Assembly: GCA_016223145.1 (NCBI GenBank)
Contig: JACRPN010000005.1
Coordinates: forward strand, 40,511 to 104,510
Direction: 5' to 3'
Length of the DNA: 64,000 bases
DNA from: Armatimonadota bacterium
GTDB taxonomy: Bacteria > Armatimonadota > Fimbriimonadia > Fimbriimonadales > Fimbriimonadaceae
Positions within the stretch are counted from its first letter, which is position 1. Every line of letters begins with the position of its first letter. Both the position numbers and the translations under genes were made by a program. Positions 60,106 through 64,000 of this stretch are shown one piece after another. The notes below the pieces were generated by a model that saw only the letters and a list, made by a program, of their open reading frames with translations, searched no databases and was not told the DNA's origin.

Positions 60106-60877
60106 GACTGCTGGGCATGGGGGCAAACGAACGAAATGAGCCGGGGTTGGAGCGAATTGGCGAGCCCCATAAATCGGAGTTTCTTTGGCTGGCGAAGGGC
60201 TGTTTCGTGGATTGCTATGCTTCGAACGACCACGTGCTCAAGGTCTTTGTCCCATCCCAAACGGTAGCGCGGCGCTACGCCGACATGGGGATCCACCTCG
60301 GAAGAGTGTCCTGGTCCTTGGCGCCAGGCAACCCGCTGAAAGCGGCGCACCTGCACCGAAAGAGGGCCCTCGGCAGCGCTGAACGGTGCTGCCGCGAGTT
60401 TCCTGAATTGGCGGCGATTGTGGATTGGAACACCGACGAGGCCGCGACAGTGCCCTTCGCGACCGGCCCTAAACGATCTGTGAAGACGGGCCCTTGGGTG
60501 CTCCAGAGGAGGGCGCGGACGTACCGGGAGATCCTCCGGGAGCGGCCAGAGAGCGAGGCACTGGCCTCGCTGAGGCGGGTCGTTGAGCTCGCCAAGGAGC
60601 TTGAGGCGCATAAGGCTTCGGCCCGCGTCTGTAATTTCCTCGATAATTGGGGCGAGGTGGGCGGAGAGCCGCGCTTCCTGGACATCGGCGACTTCGACTT
60701 CGATCTTGAAGCCGGGCTCGCCGGGGAGACCCTGGAACGGCTGCGAGGGCAAGATTCCTTTCGCGAGCTGAAGTGGTCGCACCCGGCCTTGGCCGCGCAC
60801 CTGGAGTCCTTGATCGACGACGCCACCCACCACTCACCTCAAGGCCCAAACCCGTGCTATGCTCAAGCCCTCACTGC

Positions 60878-60883
60878 GGAGGA
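60878..60883 (+). promoter_or_regulatory. Strong Shine-Dalgarno inside the kinase-like gene
   Basis: GGAGGA 5-6 nt before GTG 60889. It decides the EF-G paralogue's start. Confidence 0.75.
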
Positions 60884-60888
60884 ATTGA

Positions 60889-62964
<2,076 letters not shown>

Positions 62965-62976
62965 CCATCAAACAGA

Positions 62977-63018
62977 AACGCCCTCCCTTTGCTTCAGCGA
63001 GGGAGGGCGTTCTTCTTT
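62977..63018 (+). terminator. Rho-independent terminator after the EF-G-like gene
   Basis: AACGCCCTCCCT / AGGGAGGGCGTT, 12-bp stem (62977-62988 and 63000-63011), 11-nt loop, then CTTCTTT. It begins 13 bp after the stop. Confidence 0.88.
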
Positions 63019-63129
63019 GAGGCCGGGGGTGGCACGGGCTACTCGTTTCCAACGTACTCATTAGCAACTCCCCGGGACCCCAGAAACCCAGTGCACGTGC
63101 AGCGCGTAGCTCGTGCCGGCGAAGGCCTC

Positions 63130-63357
63130 TCAGCCCTGTCGTCGACGCACAGTGGCCCTTAGGGTCGCAAGGAACCCAAGGAAGCATCCCACGGCAATGA
63201 CGATGCCCCAGCCACGATTCCAGAGGTTGTCTGCTCGGACCACGCTAAATCTGCCGATGTAGGTGTCAGGCTTCCAGGCCATGAGGATTCCGATGACGCA
63301 ACCCATGAGGGTCATGACGGCAAGATAGACGCCGTACCCAGGGGTTTCTTGATGCAC
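63130..63357 (-). CDS. Small membrane protein, two TM helices
   Basis: 75 aa: TM1 about 8-26 (GVYLAVMTLMGCVIGILMAW), TM2 about 47-66 (NRGWGIVIAVGCFLGFLATL). No family recognised. It lies 9 bp after the next minus-strand gene, so they are likely cotranscribed. Confidence 0.6.
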   Translation of the reverse strand: MHQETPGYGVYLAVMTLMGCVIGILMAWKPDTYIGRFSVVRADNLWNRGWGIVIAVGCFLGFLATLRATVRRRQG

Positions 63358-63366
63358 GGGAGATGC

Positions 63367-63750
63367 CTAAGCCACAGCCATCGCCGGCATCGGCGCTCGC
63401 CTCGAAACCTCGATCGAGGGCCCATCCGGATCCACCCATCGCAGCTTCATCCGCCAAGGGTCGACTTCTTCGAGCCTGAGAACCCAAGGCTGATCGTCCT
63501 TGGCTTCCAGAACGATATAGGAGTGCCCTTCGATGGCCACGATCGTGTAGCGCCCTTCGAGGTTCATGCCCGAGTCCATGAAGCGGAAGTGAAAGCCACC
63601 GTCGGAGTCAAAGCGCATTTCGGAGTGCGACTGCTCGGGCAGCACGCCCCACTTCCCGGTCAGTGCACGGCGCAACGGCGCATAGGTCCTGTTCCATAGA
63701 GTCTTGTATCGATCGCGCTCATTCAAGATGACGGACATCAATTCGTTCAT
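63367..63750 (-). CDS. Hypothetical protein, 127 aa
   Basis: From ATG 63750, which has GGAGAAGG upstream; the frame is open to 63990 but the first 80 residues are basic, low-complexity and have no coding character. MNELMSVILNERDRYKTLWNRTYAPLRRALTGKWGVLP, then a beta-rich part FDSDGGFHFRFMDSGMNLEGRYTIVAIEGHSYIVLEAKDDQPWVLRLEEVDPWRMKLRWVDPDG. No known family. Cotranscribed with the 75-aa membrane protein. 63751-64000 has no other gene that I can support. Confidence 0.6.
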   Translation of the reverse strand: MNELMSVILNERDRYKTLWNRTYAPLRRALTGKWGVLPEQSHSEMRFDSDGGFHFRFMDSGMNLEGRYTIVAIEGHSYIVLEAKDDQPWVLRLEEVDPWRMKLRWVDPDGPSIEVSRRAPMPAMAVA

Positions 63751-64000
63751 GGCCTTCTCCAGTTTGTTCAATGGTTGAAACGCTTCTGCGATCCAAAAAC
63801 TCACAGGGGCGGGTCCTTGGTCCCAATCTTTGTTTCCGCTCCTAAGCAGGAACTCATGGCCTCCAAGGTCGAGTACGCGCTGGCCGTCCAGTCTGGCACG
63901 CCGCCTGGAACCAGACCTAAGAGAACTGCCGGCTTTCGCCAAGCCTTCTGGATCATCGGGCTTTCTGGCACGGGTCTTGAATCCCCTCATTTCCGTACCA

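Noticed and set aside
63751-63990. N-terminal extension of the 127-aa gene to 63990
   Set aside because: Basic, low-complexity and without SD, whereas ATG 63750 has one.

Overview
The window is a gene-dense stretch (about 60% G+C by eye) of one bacterial chromosome. I see no rRNA, tRNA, CRISPR array, insertion sequence or phage gene. Lipoproteins, Tat-type signals, a PEP-CTERM protein, a C-terminal-Phe beta-barrel candidate and a LolA-like protein point to a diderm (Gram-negative type) cell. The mix of split methylmalonyl-CoA mutase, PFOR, VanW, DUF4097/DUF2089, DUF4129/DUF4350, translin-family protein and PEP-CTERM suggests the Armatimonadota (Fimbriimonadia-like). That placement is inference from gene content, not a phylogeny.

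Layout. 1-4.2 kb: 3' end of a subtilase, sucC, folB, and a DUF2089-DUF4097 pair. 4.4-8.3 kb: a thioredoxin/haem/PHM-like copper protein facing a PadR regulator and a CXXCH-bearing putative outer-membrane barrel. 8.3-15.3 kb: SDR, VanW lipoprotein, zinc-ribbon protein, xylose-isomerase-like sugar isomerase, CHMI-like tautomerase, and a trans-sulfuration PLP enzyme. 15.3-21 kb: a minus-strand envelope cluster (12-TM protein, lipoprotein, DUF4350, DUF4129, multi-TM protein). 21-30.8 kb: LolA-like and CBM9-like proteins, DinB, Tat-leader protein plus amidase, GNAT, small lipoprotein, six-hairpin glycosidase, desaturase, AGE epimerase. 30.9-36.8 kb: pdhAB, ankyrin protein, DUF433/DUF5615 toxin-antitoxin-like pair, acyl-CoA synthetase, BON lipoprotein. 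37-46 kb: PFOR, then a minus-strand acyl-CoA operon (meaB, mutase large subunit, B12 subunit, acyl-CoA dehydrogenase, M55 peptidase). 46.1-48.5 kb: a BlaI/M56-controlled module with twin operators and an unknown secreted protein. 48.5-55.6 kb: glycosyltransferase, then the ribosome/translation block ffh-rpsP-khpA-rimM-obgE-nadD-rsfS. 55.5-64 kb: TPR membrane protein, PEP-CTERM protein, translin-like/radC/ispG, kinase-like gene overlapping an EF-G paralogue, and two small unknowns.

Together the metabolic genes fit aerobic/microaerobic use of pyruvate, acyl-CoA and propionyl-CoA-type substrates: two pyruvate-oxidising systems, acyl-CoA synthetase, acyl-CoA dehydrogenase, B12 mutase with MeaB chaperone, and SucC. 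The intergenic spaces carry several families of short palindromic or tandem repeats, some inserted inside operons and apparently inside coding sequence (the PFOR gene and the rsfS/TPR junction).

The most notable observations are: the BlaI/M56 module with two perfect 8-2-8 dyads; a bacterial translin-family protein with TRAX-like acidic residues overlapping radC; a rimM that lacks any ATG/GTG/TTG start but has a well-placed Shine-Dalgarno before CTG; and a recurring -10-like hexamer 6-9 nt before start codons, suggesting leaderless transcripts.
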